The notes under the pieces were generated by a model, which did no database searches, was not told where the DNA came from, and worked only from the letters and a program-made list of their open reading frames with translations. A stretch of DNA of 64,000 bases from Sinonovacula constricta (lineage: Eukaryota; Mollusca; Bivalvia; Cardiida; Solecurtidae). Position numbers and translations under genes: made by a program. The stretch is from assembly GCA_007844125.1 (NCBI GenBank), contig CM017556.1, positions 79,050,544 through 79,114,543 on the forward strand. Reading direction: 5' to 3'. This document shows positions 62,047 to 64,000 of the stretch, piece after piece. Within the stretch, counting starts at the first letter, position 1. Every line of letters begins with the position of its first letter.

Positions 62047-63926
62047 GTACTTATCTCGTAACTCCTTTTAAGACTTAAATCCATTTTGTCACAGTAGGTC
62101 AAGATTGAATTTGTTGAAATACTGCTAAAAATGAATGTTGTTCGAGTGACTGTATCATATTTTACTGTAGAATTTCCTGATGTAAACACTGGAGAAAATG
62201 CTGAAACATGTTACTGTGAAAATCATTATTTGAAACAATACTTGTAAGAATAATTTTAAGTTTTAAACCATTTGAAGAAAACCCATCATCGCCTATTTCA
62301 AGGCTATTTATTGTCCTTTTATTTATCCAATATTATTGCATATTATTCATTCAAAAGAAAAGAAGCAAGTTATTATTATGTTGCTTTTTGCCATTTAAAT
62401 TTAAACAACAATAAATAATGAATTAAAATGTTGTTTCTGATCATTAAATTAAATGTGAACATGCTGTATGTCAAATGATGAGATTAGGAGATTCAGAATG
62501 GTGGTGATGGCTTTCAAATTAGTTATTTCTATTTATGAACAAAACATTAGTTATAATACTACTAATGGATTATAGATACATTTGATTTTAGAGTCTTTCG
62601 TTCAAACATGTGTCCACTGTCTCACTCATGCATAAATCAAACGTAAGCTTTTTGTAATTATATGGTATGAGGTACACATATGATAAATACTGATAATAAC
62701 TTAGGTTTTAGTCTTCAATTTGAATATGCTCGAAACTAAAAAAACTTATTTACAAAAACACATTTCAATTTCTACTAGAATGGATTTTCTGTCATGATCA
62801 AACACTTGATATATTATACAAAAATGATAAGATTTTAATATCTACCAAATATTTTATTATTTATTTTGTTTTAAGAAAAACACATTACAATGAGTTGTTA
62901 GCTTGAAGCATAAAGTGCTTTATATATCTTAGAAGTTCTTAAAAATATTTGCACAATTTTAGATTCATGGCCAATCACATAAAACAATCAGTGACATTTT
63001 TTTTGTTAGGACTTGTGGTTGGTGTGAACTGTCAAAATATTAGCAGGGGAGAAGTTTGTCTAAATTTCAGAACATCTATTTAATTTGGCTTGATGAAATA
63101 TTTCAGACTGGCATTATGTGCTGCTGGTGTAACAGCAGGGGTGACAGGATACCTGTACAGTGTGAGTTCACTGGTGGCATCAGGGTATAGAAATGATCAT
63201 TGGATGGCAGAACCAATCACAGACATGGCAATTATGGAAGAGGTAATTTGTCTGTTCATTTATATCCCCAAATGTGTTTTCTGACTTATATGTTGGTTAC
63301 AACTTTTTCTCATTAATTGGAGGGTAGAATTTAATTTACCAATTAGAAGATTAATTTATATTCCTTGATTGATCAGTACAAAGTACTGTGTAAAAGTTCA
63401 ATTGTAATATTTATATTAAGTCTGTAGAGGGATTAGGGATTAGGGATAAGCCGGCATTTTTGCCGATACTGCGCAGCAACATTTCTATCATTATAGCACA
63501 GGGGCACTTATGAGGTGCCCAGGGACTGAACCCGGCCGGTCCATTATACTGACACCGACGAGTCAGGCATAATGCTGTCCCCTTAGCCCCGAGCGTTAGG
63601 AGGGAAGCCACTACTACCAACTTTAAAGTCTTTTGTTAGACCCGGCCGGGGTTCGAACCCACGACCTCACGATCCGCAAGCCGACGCTCTACCACCTGAG
63701 CTATTGCGGCCGGTTCTAAGTCTGTAGATGTAATAGCAAATATTGTTTAACTTGAGGGCATGATGTATGTTTTTAAAAAGTGAACTGTTCTTGTTTCTAG
63801 AATTTAATTGTTATTGTTTGATAGATGTTTATATTTGTCTGTTTATTGCTTTTAAGTTATTATTTATCTGTTTAGAATGACAATGCCATGAAGTATAAAA
63901 TGGAGAAGATGATCATGAAAATTCAG
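61949..63926 (+). CDS. CPOX: Coproporphyrinogen-III oxidase, mitochondrial, first three coding exons, continues past right edge
   Basis: Exons 61949-62046, 63107-63242 and 63876-63926 join to 95 codons with consistent phases (2, 0, 0) and GT-AG introns. The N-terminus, MRHVLRLISSLRTARNLSTV, is rich in Arg and Ser and lacks acids, as in a mitochondrial presequence. A hydrophobic stretch, LALCAAGVTAGVTGYLY, follows. Then come WMAEPITD and NAMKYKMEKMIMKIQ, which align with MAPPVTD and DMKTKMELLILETQ of human CPOX, just before the catalytic domain. The family is the oxygen-dependent HemF type, which converts coproporphyrinogen III to protoporphyrinogen IX in the mitochondrial intermembrane space; presequence plus hydrophobic stretch fits that destination. 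The catalytic core lies right of the window. Intron 2 carries a SINE (63429-63716). Confidence 0.82.
63107..63242 (+). CDS. CPOX: CPOX coding exon 2 (membrane stretch and start of conserved region)
   Basis: The acceptor is ATATTTCAG and the donor GAG|GTAATT. One base completes Arg, then 45 codons include LALCAAGVTAGVTGYLYSV, YRNDHWMAEPITDMAIMEE. The first half is a probable inner-membrane sorting segment. WMAEPITD corresponds to the (F)MAPPVTD motif just upstream of the CPOX catalytic domain. It ends in phase 0. Confidence 0.82.
63429..63716 (-). mobile_element. tRNA-derived SINE (family A), full length, in CPOX intron 2
   Basis: On the minus strand it begins GAACCGGCCGCAATAGCTCA, GGTGGTAGAGCG (A-box) and has the exact B-box GGTTCGAACCC (63650-63660). 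The body has AACGCTCGGGGCTAAGGGGA, and the tail is AATCCCT repeats (plus-strand GGGATTAGGGATTAGGG at 63429-63445). The flanking duplication TAAGTCTGTAGA lies at 63417-63428 and 63717-63728. Intact boxes and duplication make this the youngest-looking copy. Confidence 0.93.
63876..63926 (+). CDS. CPOX: CPOX coding exon 3
   Basis: The acceptor is TCTGTTTAG and the donor CAG|GTGGGT. Seventeen codons encode NDNAMKYKMEKMIMKIQ, matching the DMKTKMELLILETQ helix at the start of the CPOX fold. The phase is 0 on both sides. Intron 3 (from 63927) leaves the window. Confidence 0.8.
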
Positions 63927-64000
63927 GTGGGTGTAATTGCTGAAGGTAATACTTGGTGCTCAAATAATATTCACCTAAACCTAGCTATGATATCTACAAT

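Noticed and set aside
63429..63450. Telomere-like GGGATTAGGG repeats
   Set aside because: They are the inverted AATCCCT tail of the family A SINE, not TTAGGG arrays.
63640..63716. Free-standing tRNA gene
   Set aside because: The tRNA-like part continues directly into a SINE body that recurs at two other places.

Overview
This window is animal nuclear DNA, most likely from a bivalve mollusc. The genes have introns with GT-AG splice sites, intergenic and intronic DNA is AT-rich, and no bacterial-style operon is present. The repeats are of kinds I associate with bivalves: tRNA-derived SINEs, and a mobile element that starts with a GGGCCAT/ATGGCCC hairpin and carries internal ~145-bp tandem units. 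The assignment to bivalves is an inference from these repeats and from the divergence of the two genes; I could not run a search.

Two real genes are visible. (1) A tomosyn gene (STXBP5 family, a syntaxin-binding WD40 protein) lies on the minus strand. Six coding exons run from the start codon at 61097 down to 15017. They give 603 coding bases (201 codons) with every splice phase consistent. The gene continues past the left edge: no exon 7 was found, so intron 6 is at least 15 kb long. Intron 2 is about 29.2 kb and intron 5 about 14.2 kb. (2) A mitochondrial coproporphyrinogen-III oxidase gene (CPOX, heme synthesis) lies on the plus strand. Its first three coding exons (61949-63926) are present and it runs off the right edge. 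The two genes are head to head, with 851 bp between start codons, so they may share a promoter region.

Everything else lies in introns and is repetitive. About a quarter of the window is tandem arrays, most of them unrelated in sequence: 41-bp (1-881), 34-bp (3930-6596), 24/21-bp (13550-15010), another 24-bp (16130-18325), 50-bp with ~180-bp higher-order units (18460-21335), 42-bp (34376-34800), a degenerate GTCAGGTCAAGCC array (35860-38105), 53-bp (39224-43520), 42-bp (45890-46090), 59-bp (46341-48680), 30-bp (48870-49325), 66-bp with 198-bp higher-order units (50525-51548) and 28-bp (55912-56205). Several arrays are split by one mobile element whose target duplication is copied from the array unit.

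Mobile elements include a decayed mariner (10130-12456) with a BED-finger hAT element inside it, a hAT-like element with a transposase N-terminal remnant (16596-17589), two 208-bp MITE copies, a 2-kb TIR element carrying a broken RecQ-like helicase fragment (40107-42067), a pogo/Tigger-like element (53687-54835), a long-inverted-repeat foldback element that splits a SINE (about 59015-59755), three copies of one tRNA-derived SINE and copies of two others, and several tandem-repeat-containing elements. All mobile-element coding regions seen are broken or truncated. No virus, toxin gene, rRNA gene, free-standing tRNA gene or CRISPR array was recognised.
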